A stretch of 64,000 nucleotides of DNA from Erythrobacter sp. KY5 (GTDB lineage Bacteria > Pseudomonadota > Alphaproteobacteria > Sphingomonadales > Sphingomonadaceae), in contig NZ_CP021912.1 in the NCBI RefSeq assembly GCF_003264115.1, forward strand, positions 372,001 through 436,000. Direction: 5' to 3'. Of the stretch, positions 46,152 through 54,831 are shown in pieces. The translations under genes and the position numbers were made by a program. A model generated the notes under the pieces. The model had not been told where the DNA came from. It saw only the letters and a list, made by a program, of their open reading frames with translations, and searched no databases. Every line of letters starts with the position of its first letter. Position 1 is the first letter of the stretch.

Positions 46152-46949
46152 ATGCACAGATACTTATCCGCCGCCAAATCCGGATGGCTGCAGGCGCAGG
46201 CCAACAATACAGGCCTGCTCGCTGCCGGCGTTACCTATTACGCGTTTCTGTCTTTCGTGCCTCTTCTGGCCGCTATCTTCCTGACATACGGTTTGCTGGC
46301 CGATCCTTCCCTGGTGGCCGAAAACACACGGGACCTCGCGGCTACGCTGCCTCCATCAGCGGCAGAGCTTGTGGGGGACCAGCTTGAAGAGATCACCAGC
46401 GACCGGAGCGGCGCTTCGGGACTGGGCCTGCTTGTCGCCATCGCTCTGTCGATTTTCGGTGCGCGAGTCGCGGCGGGGTCGATTATCACGGCGCTGAATG
46501 TCGCTTTTGATGCGTCGGAGAGCCGGGGCCTGATCAAAGCCAACCTGCTTGCCTTGTGCATCACCATTGGCGCGATGGTCGCGTTCGGCCTGATCGCTGT
46601 TCTTACCACGCTGGCCGGTACTGTGATCTCAGATGCGGGCGGTGCGGGCGCGAGCCTTGCGATTGCCCTGCTGGCTGGGCTGGGCGGGTCAATCCTTGCT
46701 TACCGCATCGTGCCCAATGTGGACGATGTCTCAACGAGCGAAGCGCTGCGCGGGGCGATACCTTTTGCCATAGGGTGGGTAACGGCAAGCGCTGGCTTTG
46801 CCTGGTACGCTTCGAATTTCGGTAACTACAATGCGACTTACGGATCGCTTGGTGCCGTTGTCGTATTCCTGACATGGTTGTATCTGTCGGCATATCTGTT
46901 GCTTCTGGGTGCCCACATCGCTGCCGCTTCCCGGTCAGATGCTCACTAA
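46152..46949 (+). CDS. YihY/BrkB family inner membrane protein
   Basis: 265 residues from ATG 46152, the first start after the fdxA stop. About six membrane segments, with the family core NNTGLLAAGVTYYAFLSFVPLLAAIF (in parts), and a late FGNYNATYGSLGAVVVFLTWLYLSAY pattern (in parts). YihY/BrkB proteins have no agreed function; earlier claims of ribonuclease or serum-resistance roles are weak. It lies 58 bases downstream of fdxA on the same strand. Confidence 0.88.
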   Translation: MHRYLSAAKSGWLQAQANNTGLLAAGVTYYAFLSFVPLLAAIFLTYGLLADPSLVAENTRDLAATLPPSAAELVGDQLEEITSDRSGASGLGLLVAIALSIFGARVAAGSIITALNVAFDASESRGLIKANLLALCITIGAMVAFGLIAVLTTLAGTVISDAGGAGASLAIALLAGLGGSILAYRIVPNVDDVSTSEALRGAIPFAIGWVTASAGFAWYASNFGNYNATYGSLGAVVVFLTWLYLSAYLLLLGAHIAAASRSDAH

Positions 46950-46985
46950 ATACGTCAGACTCGCAATATTGTTGCGATTATGCTA

Positions 46986-46991
46986 TATAAT
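46986..46991 (+). promoter_or_regulatory. possible -10 box (TATAAT) upstream of carD
   Basis: TATAAT lies about 177 bases before the carD start. No good -35 is visible at normal spacing. If real, carD has a long leader of about 165-175 bases. Confidence 0.3.
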
Positions 46992-47167
46992 GAGGCAACC
47001 GCGCCGGTCGGACCCGATCGCGGAGGTGAAACCAGAAAGGCCCTCTACCAGCTAAAACAGCTTCAGACAGCATCTTACCGGTCCAGCTCTCGGTGTCGAG
47101 CCGCTGAACCGCAAAGGAAAGATGTTGCGTTTTCTGACAGTTGTTGGGCCGCATGAAAGGAACTCGC

Positions 47168-47704
47168 ATGGCAAGCAATGCGCCCGCCTTTACCGTTGGC
47201 GACTATGTTGTTTACCCCAAGCACGGCGTTGGCCGTGTGATTGAACTGCAAAGCGAAGAAATCGCCGGCATGCACCTTGAGCTGTATGTTCTGCGATTCG
47301 AAAAAGAACGCATGACACTCCGTGTTCCGGTCAACAAGGTCGAGTCCATCGGCATGCGCAAGCTTTCCTCGGACAAGACTCTGAAAGAAGCGATGGACAC
47401 GCTGAAGGGTAAGCCGAAGGTAAAGCGGACCATGTGGTCGCGCCGCGCTCAGGAATATGAGGCGAAGATCAATTCGGGCGAGATCGTCCTGATCGCGGAG
47501 GTCACCCGTGATCTCTTCCGCCCTGACGATCAGCCCGAGCAGAGCTATTCCGAGCGTCAGATCTTCGAAGCGGCGTCGAGCCGCTTGGCACGTGAGCTTG
47601 CTGCGATGGAAGAGACCGACGAGCCGACGGCACTCGAGAAAATTCTCGAGGTCCTGCGCGAGCACGCTCCGCAATATTACGACAATGACGACGAGAGCAA
47701 ATAA
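47168..47704 (+). CDS. CarD family transcriptional regulator (CdnL-like)
   Basis: 178 residues from ATG 47168, after AAAGGAAC at 47155-47162; upstream in-frame ATGs lack a site. The N-terminal Tudor-like CarD/TRCF domain is FTVGDYVVYPKHGVGRVIEL and FEKERMTLRVPVNKVE; a helical DNA-binding C-terminal part follows (RTMWSRRAQEYEAKINSG). These proteins bind the RNA polymerase beta subunit and stabilise open complexes at ribosomal promoters. A strong terminator follows. The C terminus is acidic. Confidence 0.95.
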   Translation: MASNAPAFTVGDYVVYPKHGVGRVIELQSEEIAGMHLELYVLRFEKERMTLRVPVNKVESIGMRKLSSDKTLKEAMDTLKGKPKVKRTMWSRRAQEYEAKINSGEIVLIAEVTRDLFRPDDQPEQSYSERQIFEAASSRLARELAAMEETDEPTALEKILEVLREHAPQYYDNDDESK

Positions 47705-47725
47705 GCCGCGCTCTCCGACCTTTTG

Positions 47726-47755
47726 AAAAGGGCCGCCCGATCGGGTGGCCCTTTT
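47726..47755 (+). terminator. rho-independent terminator after carD
   Basis: AAGGGCC (47728-47734) pairs with GGCCCTT (47747-47753), with an inner CCCGATCGGG self-complementary core, then TTTTT. It is 21 bases past the carD stop. Confidence 0.85.
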
Positions 47756-47840
47756 TCGTTCGTGATCACAACTTGTCTTGCAACCACTCTCTCAGTGTAT
47801 TATGTCGGCAATACACATAGTCTTGATCGTGGAGGGTTCG

Positions 47841-48632
47841 ATGTTCCGTAAACTTGGCCAATATATGAAGAAGGGCGCAGGCGCGTTGGCAGCGCTTGCA
47901 CTCGGGGCATCGCTCTCGGGATGCGCCTATATGAACAACTGGGGCGAGGTCGACGGCGTGCCGCTTGCCGATCTCGATATGTCCGGTGACGCGCCGACGC
48001 AAATCACGCTTGCAGGGCCAGATAAGGTCATGATCGCCGAAGGCGATGTGCTCACCATCACGCTCGAAGGGAATGAGGCAGCAGGCGAAGCGTTGCGTTT
48101 TGATCGGGACGGGAGCCGCCTGACTATCGCACGCGATAGCAAGATCTATGACGGCTCGAGCCCCGCAATCGTGCGCATGACTTTACCCGCTCCAAGCGGT
48201 CTGGCGATTGCGGGAAGCGGCAGGATCGAATCCGCCAGCATGGCGAGCACAGCCGAAATCGAAATTGCCGGATCAGGTGCAATTTCAGTGGAGAGGATCG
48301 AAGCCGAGCGGCTCGATATCGAGATTGCCGGATCGGGCGATGTCATGGCAGCGGGTACGGCAACCGTGTTGTCCATCGAGATTGCGGGTTCGGGGGACGT
48401 TCAGCTCGCACAGCTCACCGCAGATGATGTGAGCGTAGAAATCGCCGGGTCAGGTGACGTCACTCTCGCTTCCAATGGCAAAGTCAATGCAGAGATCGCC
48501 GGTTCGGGCGACGTTGTTGTTGTCGGTTCGGCCACATGCACCGTTTCGACCGCGGGTTCGGGATCGCTGACATGCCGCCCCGGCCCAGAAGCTGCCAGCG
48601 CTGGTGACAGTGAAGTAGTGGCCGCAGATTAA
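47841..48632 (+). CDS. GIN-domain lipoprotein (DUF2807) with AGSGD repeats
   Basis: 263 residues from ATG 47841, five bases after GGAGGG. The leader ends in a lipobox (SLSGC), so it is probably a lipoprotein, sorted to the inner or outer membrane. Residues ~120-242 contain seven copies of an AGSG-centred repeat spaced about 18-21 residues (IEIAGSGDV and variants), which fold as a beta-helix or beta-roll in head-GIN domains. Function in this family is unknown; they are cell-surface proteins. Monocistronic. Confidence 0.88.
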   Translation: MFRKLGQYMKKGAGALAALALGASLSGCAYMNNWGEVDGVPLADLDMSGDAPTQITLAGPDKVMIAEGDVLTITLEGNEAAGEALRFDRDGSRLTIARDSKIYDGSSPAIVRMTLPAPSGLAIAGSGRIESASMASTAEIEIAGSGAISVERIEAERLDIEIAGSGDVMAAGTATVLSIEIAGSGDVQLAQLTADDVSVEIAGSGDVTLASNGKVNAEIAGSGDVVVVGSATCTVSTAGSGSLTCRPGPEAASAGDSEVVAAD

Positions 48633-48677
48633 ACACTTCCGGGCAATTCCCGGCTTGCTTTATCAACGGGAGCGCGC

Positions 48678-49016
48678 ATGGTGATCGCCATGCGCGCTCC
48701 TGCTGTATTAGGCCTCGTGGCCATGTCGCTGATGTTGTCCGGCTGTCTGGTAAAGACGGCAGCAAATGTCGTAACCGCGCCAGTGCGGGCGGCAGGCAAA
48801 GCTGTCGATCTTGCAACGACAAGCCAATCGGAAGCGGACGAAGCGCGAGGGCGCGAAATTCGCCGCCGCGAAGAGCGTTTAGGCAAGCTGGAGCGCGAAT
48901 ATCGCGAGTTGAGCGAAGACTGCGAGAACGGCGATCGCCGCGCCTGCGAAGAGGCACGCGAAGTCTATGCCGAAATTCAGGAATTGCTCCCGACCGTTCC
49001 GGTCGAGCCACGCTGA
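48678..49016 (+). CDS. small lipoprotein with charged coiled region
   Basis: 112 residues from ATG 48678 (ATG 48690 also possible). A hydrophobic leader ends in the lipobox MLSGC. The mature part begins VKTAANVVTAPVRAAGKAVD, then a strongly Glu/Arg-rich helix with CENGDRRACEEAREV containing two cysteines. No domain recognised. It lies three bases from the stop of the convergent tsaC gene. Likely periplasmic; function unknown. Confidence 0.75.
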   Translation: MVIAMRAPAVLGLVAMSLMLSGCLVKTAANVVTAPVRAAGKAVDLATTSQSEADEARGREIRRREERLGKLEREYRELSEDCENGDRRACEEAREVYAEIQELLPTVPVEPR

Positions 49017-49018
49017 CA

Positions 49019-49966
49019 CTATTGCGTCGCGGCGCGACGAAGCCGGTCATTGATAGCCCGGCCCACTTCTCCATACGGGATCGGCGCAACCGCAATGGAC
49101 GGTTTGTGAGAAGCGGCCGCCTGATGAAGACAATCATACAGTCGCGCCGCTGCCTGGTTGAGATCACCAGCCTGCGACAGATTGCAGTCGCCTTCAAGCG
49201 ACCCGAAGCCAATGAAGAACTCGTCTTGCGCAACTTCCGATGCGCTTAGCCTCATCGGCTTGCCCGGCGAATAGTGCCTTTCCATCTGGCCCGGCGCTTC
49301 GATGCCGGAACCCTCGACTTCGCTTTCAGCGCCGAGAATACGCTCAAGCGTTTCTTTCGTAACAGGGCCTGGGCGCAATAATGTCCAGCCGCCTGTCGGC
49401 CTCAGCGCTACGATCGACGACTCCAGCCCGCTCTCGCTCGAACCCCCATCGAGGATCAGCGGTGCATTGTCGCCCAAAGAGTCGATCACGTGATCGGCAC
49501 GTGTTGGACTGATATGTTCGCTGCGATTGGCTGATGGTGCTGCCAGAGGCACGCCCACTGACTTCAACACAGCCTGCATCACCTTATGCGACGGTTGACG
49601 AAGTCCGATCGTCGGCAATCCTGCAGTCACTGCCATGGTAACTGGCGCATCTGCGCGAAGGGGCAGGACAAGGGTCAGTGGTCCGGGCCAGAACCTCTCG
49701 GCCAGTTCGAGGGCCCGGTCATCAAATTCGGCCAGTTCCTGCGCCTGTTCGATATCCCGAACATGCACGATCAGCGGATTGAAATCCGGCCGCCCCTTTG
49801 CCGCATATATCCTGGCGACAGCTTCAGCGCTGTCGGCGCGCGCTGCGAGGCCGTAAACGGTCTCGGTCGGCACGGCGACAAGTTCTCCGGAAATCAGATA
49901 ATCGGCGGCCTTCGCGATTCCTGCCGCGTCTGGCGATATGATTTCCGTAGCGTCCTTGTCGGTCAT
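49019..49966 (-). CDS. L-threonylcarbamoyladenylate synthase (Sua5/YwlC type)
   Basis: 315 residues. The YrdC domain (~1-200) has PTETVYGLAARA, IYAAKGRPDFNPLIVHV and SANRSEHISPT. The C-terminal Sua5 extension (~225-315) begins QMERHYSPGKPMRL. It makes threonylcarbamoyl-AMP from threonine, bicarbonate and ATP for t6A37 of ANN-decoding tRNAs. It is divergent from the acyl-CoA dehydrogenase gene, with about 81 bases between starts. Confidence 0.94.
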   Translation of the reverse strand: MTDKDATEIISPDAAGIAKAADYLISGELVAVPTETVYGLAARADSAEAVARIYAAKGRPDFNPLIVHVRDIEQAQELAEFDDRALELAERFWPGPLTLVLPLRADAPVTMAVTAGLPTIGLRQPSHKVMQAVLKSVGVPLAAPSANRSEHISPTRADHVIDSLGDNAPLILDGGSSESGLESSIVALRPTGGWTLLRPGPVTKETLERILGAESEVEGSGIEAPGQMERHYSPGKPMRLSASEVAQDEFFIGFGSLEGDCNLSQAGDLNQAAARLYDCLHQAAASHKPSIAVAPIPYGEVGRAINDRLRRAATQ

Positions 49967-50047
49967 GCTTGCGCGCTATATCTGATGCCTCGACTTGCCA
50001 AGCAGACTTTAATTGCAAGGCCGCATGAAAAAGAGGACCAACGCAAC

Positions 50048-51790
50048 GTGACCCCTTACACGCCGCCCACTCAGGACCAGTTGCTCGCCATCCGGGTCAA
50101 CGCCGGAATCGATCAGCTCGCTCAGACGGAGACCTTCGCGCACGCTGAAGCCGATCTGGTGGAGGCTATCGTCGAAGGGGTGGGTCAGTTCGCTGCGGGT
50201 GAATTCGCCCCGCTCAATCGTGTCGGTGATCTGGAAGGTGCTAAGCTGGAGAACGGCGTGGTCCGCCTGCCGGATGGGTTTGCGCAAGCCTATCAGGAGT
50301 ATGTCGAGCAGGGATGGAATGCCATCGCAAGCCCGCAGGACCATGGCGGACAAGGCTTACCGTTCACGCTCGCCTGCAACGTTTTGGAAAATCTCGGTTC
50401 AGCCAACATGGCATTCAGCCTTCTCCCGATGCTTTCGGTGGGGGCGATTGAAGCGCTCGAACATCATGGCAGCGATCAGCAAAAGGCCATGTACCTGCCT
50501 GATCTCGTGAGCGGCAAATGGTCGGGAACGATGAACCTGACCGAACCTGCGGCCGGCAGCGACGTCGGCGCGCTGCGCTCCACCGCTGAGCCGATCACCG
50601 AAGGCGAACATGCCGGCAAGTATCGAATTGCTGGTCAGAAGATCTACATCACGTGGGGCGATCATCAGCTCGCTGAGAACATCATCCACCTCGTGCTGGC
50701 ACGCCTCCCCGGTGCTCCTGAAGGATCGCGCGGCATTTCGCTGTTCGTGGTGCCAAAGTACCACGTTAATGCTGACGGCTCGCTTGGCCCTCATAATGAT
50801 CTTCGCCCGGTCAGCCTCGAACACAAGCTGGGCATCCATGCTTCACCGACCTGTGTCATGAGCTATGGCGACAACGGCGAGTGTATCGGAGAGCTGGTGG
50901 GACAAGAGAACCGCGGGCTGATGGCGATGTTCACCATGATGAACAATGCGCGCATCAATGTCGGCAATCAGGGCGTCCAGATCGGGGAGCGCGCAACCCA
51001 ACAGGCGATCGCTTATGCGACCGACCGTGTGCAGTCCGCCCGCGCCGGTTCGCCCGACAAGACGCCGGTTGCCATTATCGAGCATCCCGACGTGCGCCGC
51101 ATGATCCTGCGAATGAAGGCGCTGACCGAGGCAGCCCGTGCCTTGCTCTATTACTGCGCCGGACAGGTTGATCGAAGCACCATCGGTGATCAGGACGCGA
51201 AGAACCGCTCGGAAATTCTCGTCCCATTGCTGAAGGCCTGGGGCACCGATATTGGTGTCGAAGTCGCAGGGCTCGGTGTCCAGATTCACGGCGGCATGGG
51301 CTTCATCGAAGAAACCGGCGCAGCACAGCATTGGCGTGATGCAAGGATTGCACCGATCTATGAGGGCACGAACGGCATTCAGGCTGCCGACCTGGTCACC
51401 CGAAAACTGGGGCTTGAGGGCGGTGAAGCCATGATTTCATTGTTTGAGGAGATCGCGCGCGATGCTGGCGAGGAAGCGGGGCTTGTTGCACTGGCAAGCG
51501 ATTGCATCGATATTGCCCGCTGGATGCAGGGTGAGGCGAGCCTCGATGATCGTCTCGCCGGAAGCGTGCCTTTCTGCACCATGGCGGCGGTCGCGGTCGC
51601 CGGTTGGCAGCTGATGAAACAGGCAAAAGCTGTTGCCGACGGCGCGGCGCCCGCGTTGGCGGAAACAAAGCCGGTCACCGCTCGCTTCTTCCTCGACAGG
51701 ATTGTGCCAGAGGCCGCGGGGCTGAAGGCCGGGGCAGTTGCCGGTGCCGACCTGCTCTACACCCTTCCCTCCGATATGCTGGCAGGCTGA
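50048..51790 (+). CDS. acyl-CoA dehydrogenase family protein
   Basis: 580 residues from GTG 50048 (GAGG 13 bases upstream); an ATG at 49985 is a weaker option, and the still longer frame runs through tsaC. Flavin/substrate motifs: NLTEPAAGSDVGALR, GNQGVQIGERATQQAIAYA (in parts), VQIHGGMGFIEETGA, and the catalytic Glu segment IYEGTNGIQAADLV. The long form, with a C-terminal extension after residue ~440, resembles FadE-type enzymes of 570-600 residues. It oxidises acyl-CoA to enoyl-CoA, passing electrons to ETF. Followed six bases later by a DUF815 ATPase gene. Confidence 0.92.
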   Translation: MTPYTPPTQDQLLAIRVNAGIDQLAQTETFAHAEADLVEAIVEGVGQFAAGEFAPLNRVGDLEGAKLENGVVRLPDGFAQAYQEYVEQGWNAIASPQDHGGQGLPFTLACNVLENLGSANMAFSLLPMLSVGAIEALEHHGSDQQKAMYLPDLVSGKWSGTMNLTEPAAGSDVGALRSTAEPITEGEHAGKYRIAGQKIYITWGDHQLAENIIHLVLARLPGAPEGSRGISLFVVPKYHVNADGSLGPHNDLRPVSLEHKLGIHASPTCVMSYGDNGECIGELVGQENRGLMAMFTMMNNARINVGNQGVQIGERATQQAIAYATDRVQSARAGSPDKTPVAIIEHPDVRRMILRMKALTEAARALLYYCAGQVDRSTIGDQDAKNRSEILVPLLKAWGTDIGVEVAGLGVQIHGGMGFIEETGAAQHWRDARIAPIYEGTNGIQAADLVTRKLGLEGGEAMISLFEEIARDAGEEAGLVALASDCIDIARWMQGEASLDDRLAGSVPFCTMAAVAVAGWQLMKQAKAVADGAAPALAETKPVTARFFLDRIVPEAAGLKAGAVAGADLLYTLPSDMLAG

Positions 51791-51796
51791 GGCTGA

Positions 51797-52621
51797 GTGA
51801 CCGAGCGCCGCGAACCACTTGAGCGTATTGCCGATGCGCTGGAGCGGTTGGCACCGCCGGTACAATCGCCCGTCGATTGGCTCGGATCGCCGGCCTATGT
51901 CTGGACCGGCAACGTCGCAAAGCCGGTAGCCCGTATCGAAACAATAGAATTTGAGACTTTGCGGGGTATCGATGAGCAGAAGATAGCTGTCTCGACTAAC
52001 CTGGAGCGGCTCGCGAAGGGTGCTGCTGCGCATGACATGCTTCTTTGGGGTGCTCGCGGTATGGGGAAGTCGGGGCTGATCCGGGCTGCAAGCGCACGGC
52101 TTATCGAAAAGCATCCGGGGCGGTTCGCACTCGTTCAGGTCGTGTCAGATGGGCTCAGCTCGATTGCGGATCTAATCGACATCCTTTCTAAACAGGACCG
52201 GGCGTATTTGTTGTTCCTTGACGACCTTGGGTTTGCGCACGGCCAGCCGCACGAAAATCTGGCGCTGCGCAGCTTGCTGGACGGGACTATCGTTGCCCGA
52301 CCCTCCAATATCCGCCTTGCCGTCACATCGAACCGACGAGCCATTGTTCAGCGAGGTCACGAAGAAGCCGCCGCACTGCACGAACGCGATGAGCGCGATG
52401 ATGCCTTGGCACTCGCGGACCGCTTTGGTCTTACGCTCGGCTTTCATCCCTGCGATCAGGGCACATATCTCGAGATCGTCCACGCCTATACCGATCCGCT
52501 CGATCTCTCTTTCGACGAAGAAGAAGCGCTTGCATGGGCGATCGCTCGCGGCAACAGATCAGGCCGGATTGCTTATCAATTTGCGAACGAGGTTGCAGGC
52601 AGATCCGGCAAGGCGCTTTAG
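51797..52621 (+). CDS. DUF815 family ATP-binding protein
   Basis: 274 residues from GTG 51797. An AAA-like NTPase: Walker A LLWGARGMGKSGLIRAA near residue 83 and Walker B YLLFLDDLGFAH near residue 138. DUF815 proteins are widespread, poorly characterised ATPases. The gene follows the acyl-CoA dehydrogenase by six bases and ends in a four-base convergent overlap with the sugar dehydrogenase gene. Role unknown. Confidence 0.87.
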   Translation: MTERREPLERIADALERLAPPVQSPVDWLGSPAYVWTGNVAKPVARIETIEFETLRGIDEQKIAVSTNLERLAKGAAAHDMLLWGARGMGKSGLIRAASARLIEKHPGRFALVQVVSDGLSSIADLIDILSKQDRAYLLFLDDLGFAHGQPHENLALRSLLDGTIVARPSNIRLAVTSNRRAIVQRGHEEAAALHERDERDDALALADRFGLTLGFHPCDQGTYLEIVHAYTDPLDLSFDEEEALAWAIARGNRSGRIAYQFANEVAGRSGKAL

Positions 52622-54102
52622 CGAACCTCCTGCCCGGCCTGCTGGCGCAGATAGTCTTCCTCGAAAGTCGCCCGCGGATCGACCAGCTCTCCTTGCGGCC
52701 TTAACGGAGCTCCGGTGCGACGCGCGATCCCTGCGCCCGGCTGCGCGCCCGGTGCATATGTGCGCCAGATTATTCCGGCCGTATCGTCAGAAACCAGAAG
52801 CGAACCGTCGCCCGCCCATTCGACCCATGTCGGGCGACCTTTTGTCGTGCCGTCCTCGTTCAGAAAGCCGGTGAGCACGGGAACTGGCTTGCCTTGCGGC
52901 TTGCCGAACTCGTCGAACGCCACATAGACAACGTCATAACCCGAGGGCGGTTTGCGGTTCCACGACCCATGGCGGGCAACGAAAGCGCCGCTCGCCATCG
53001 CCTCACCCATCCTGTGACCTTCAGCGGTGAAAACAAGGCCGAGCGCTGCCACATGAGGGCCCAGTGCGAATTCGGGATTGCGAGAATACTCCAGCAGGAA
53101 ACGCGGCATCGGCGCTTCGACACGGCGGTCGATATTCTCGCGATAATAAACCCAGGGCCAGCCATACTGTGCCCCGAGCGGGACGTTTGTGAGATAATCC
53201 GGCACGAGATCCGAGCCGAGCATGTCGCGCTCATTCACAGTGGTCCAGAGCTCGCCCGACCAAGGACTGAAATCCAGCCCGTTGGGATTGCGAAGCCCGG
53301 CTGCGAAGGGGCGAGCCGTCTCATTCTCAAGGTTGTATTCCCAGATCGCGGCGCGCCCTTCCTCGACCTCCATGCCGGACTCGCCGATATTGCTGACCGA
53401 ACCGACCGCGATGTAAAGCCGGTCGCCGTCGGGATGGATCTCCATATTGCGCATCCAATGACCGCCACCTGCGGGCAAATCCATGAGCTTGCGCGGGGTG
53501 CCCGTCACCGCTTCACTTCCAAGCTCGTAGTCCCAGGCCAGCACCGCGTCGTGATTGGCGACGAACAGCGTGCCGTCATGCCAGCTCATGCCTGAGGGGG
53601 AATCCAGCCCTTCGCTCAAGATCGTGACCTGGGTTTCAGCTACTCCATCACCGTCCGCGTCGCGCAGCAATACGATCTGGTTGGGCGACTCGCCTGCCGC
53701 GCCCGCTTCTGAAAACAAATAGCTCGCAACCCACCCGCGGATGGTGGCCATGATACCGCCCTCGCCCTCTTGATCGCTCTTTGGCGACCGGGTGAGCGTG
53801 ACGAGAACATCCCCATTGGGAAGCGCGTAAAGCACGCGCGGATGTTCGAGGCCCTCGGCAAATCGGCCCACGGTCAACCCATCGGCAGCCACGGGCAACT
53901 GCCCGTCTTCCCAGCCCACGGGTTTCGCGATCTGTACTGTAGGAAAGCTTTCAGCCTCAGGCGCCTGTAGCGTAGGATCGGTACCTGCGACGGCATCGAC
54001 CGACAGATCAGCCGTATCTCCCCGCGACAGGAAGTAAAAACCGACGCCCAGTATCGCGACAAAGACGACGACAGCGATTGCGAGTTTGCGTAGAATTCCC
54101 AT
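52618..54102 (-). CDS. PQQ-dependent sugar dehydrogenase-like protein, membrane anchored
   Basis: 494 residues from ATG 54102; ATG 54159 would add 19. A single N-terminal anchor (AIAVVVFVAILGVGFYFL) tethers a periplasmic six-bladed beta-propeller of the sorbosone/glucose dehydrogenase family: LPNGDVLVTLTRSPKSDQ, GHWMRNMEIHPDGDRLYIAVG (in parts), GLRNPNGLDFSPWSGELW and GSWNRKPPSGYDVVYVAF. Such proteins oxidise sugars or sugar-like aldehydes with PQQ and feed electrons to the respiratory chain. Whether this organism makes PQQ is not visible here. Confidence 0.87.
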   Translation of the reverse strand: MGILRKLAIAVVVFVAILGVGFYFLSRGDTADLSVDAVAGTDPTLQAPEAESFPTVQIAKPVGWEDGQLPVAADGLTVGRFAEGLEHPRVLYALPNGDVLVTLTRSPKSDQEGEGGIMATIRGWVASYLFSEAGAAGESPNQIVLLRDADGDGVAETQVTILSEGLDSPSGMSWHDGTLFVANHDAVLAWDYELGSEAVTGTPRKLMDLPAGGGHWMRNMEIHPDGDRLYIAVGSVSNIGESGMEVEEGRAAIWEYNLENETARPFAAGLRNPNGLDFSPWSGELWTTVNERDMLGSDLVPDYLTNVPLGAQYGWPWVYYRENIDRRVEAPMPRFLLEYSRNPEFALGPHVAALGLVFTAEGHRMGEAMASGAFVARHGSWNRKPPSGYDVVYVAFDEFGKPQGKPVPVLTGFLNEDGTTKGRPTWVEWAGDGSLLVSDDTAGIIWRTYAPGAQPGAGIARRTGAPLRPQGELVDPRATFEEDYLRQQAGQEVR

Positions 54103-54191
54103 GTAGGCGAAATAGGTCGGAGCCTCGCTGCCGACAACCCGATAGTTCTGCGCCTCCATTTCCCCGGGCTTGGCGCACTTCAGGAAGAACC

Positions 54192-54689
54192 ATGTTCGAT
54201 TTCAAACCCGATCCATCGCTCGATATCGCTGAACGCTATCGCCAACTCGTTGACGCGGCCGATGCCCTGACCTCGGACGAGCCCGATGCTGTTGCTAATA
54301 TGGCGAATGCGGCGGCGCTGATCTGGGAGTTTGTGGGCGACCTCAACTGGGCAGGCTTCTATCGCGTGGGCGAGAGCAAGTCTGGGGGTGAAGAGCTGAT
54401 CCTCGGTCCATTTGTCGGACGTCCTGCCTGTATTCGCATACCTATCGGGCGCGGCGTTTGCGGCGCTGCTGCTGAAATGGCTGCAACCCAGCTCGTCGAA
54501 GATGTCCATGCCTTTCCCGGCCACATTGCCTGCGATGCCGCCAGCCGCTCTGAGGTGGTGGTCCCGGTGGTGCGTGACGGCAAGGTCATCGCAGTGATCG
54601 ATCTCGACAGCCCTTCCCCCGCGCGATTCAGCGAGGAAGATGCGACTGGGTTGGAAAAGCTCGCCGAATTGCTCGCCGATCGGATTTAG
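54192..54689 (+). CDS. msrC: free methionine-(R)-sulfoxide reductase (GAF domain)
   Basis: 165 residues from ATG 54192, after AGGAAG. A single GAF domain with the fRMsr cysteines in GRPACIRIPIGRGVCGAAA and FPGHIACDAASRSE. The last of these is the expected catalytic cysteine, and the others resolve the disulfide. DLNWAGFYRVGESK and AVIDLDSPSPARFSEED are also typical. It reduces free Met-R-O in the cytoplasm with thioredoxin. Monocistronic. Confidence 0.92.
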   Translation: MFDFKPDPSLDIAERYRQLVDAADALTSDEPDAVANMANAAALIWEFVGDLNWAGFYRVGESKSGGEELILGPFVGRPACIRIPIGRGVCGAAAEMAATQLVEDVHAFPGHIACDAASRSEVVVPVVRDGKVIAVIDLDSPSPARFSEEDATGLEKLAELLADRI

Positions 54690-54831
54690 GCGTTATTCTC
54701 GCTCACGAGATCGCCCCGAATCGAGACAATGCTGCCGGTTCACTTGGTTAGCCAATGGTAAACCCTCTACTAATCACGCGTCGTGCGCCGCGCCACCGCG
54801 AGTCGCACGCCCAGTTTTCGGGGGTTTAGTT

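Noticed and set aside
49489..49502. Palindrome CGATCACGTGATCG as a parS or operator
   Set aside because: It lies inside tsaC and lacks the TGTT/AACA flanks of parS; most likely a chance arrangement of common codons.
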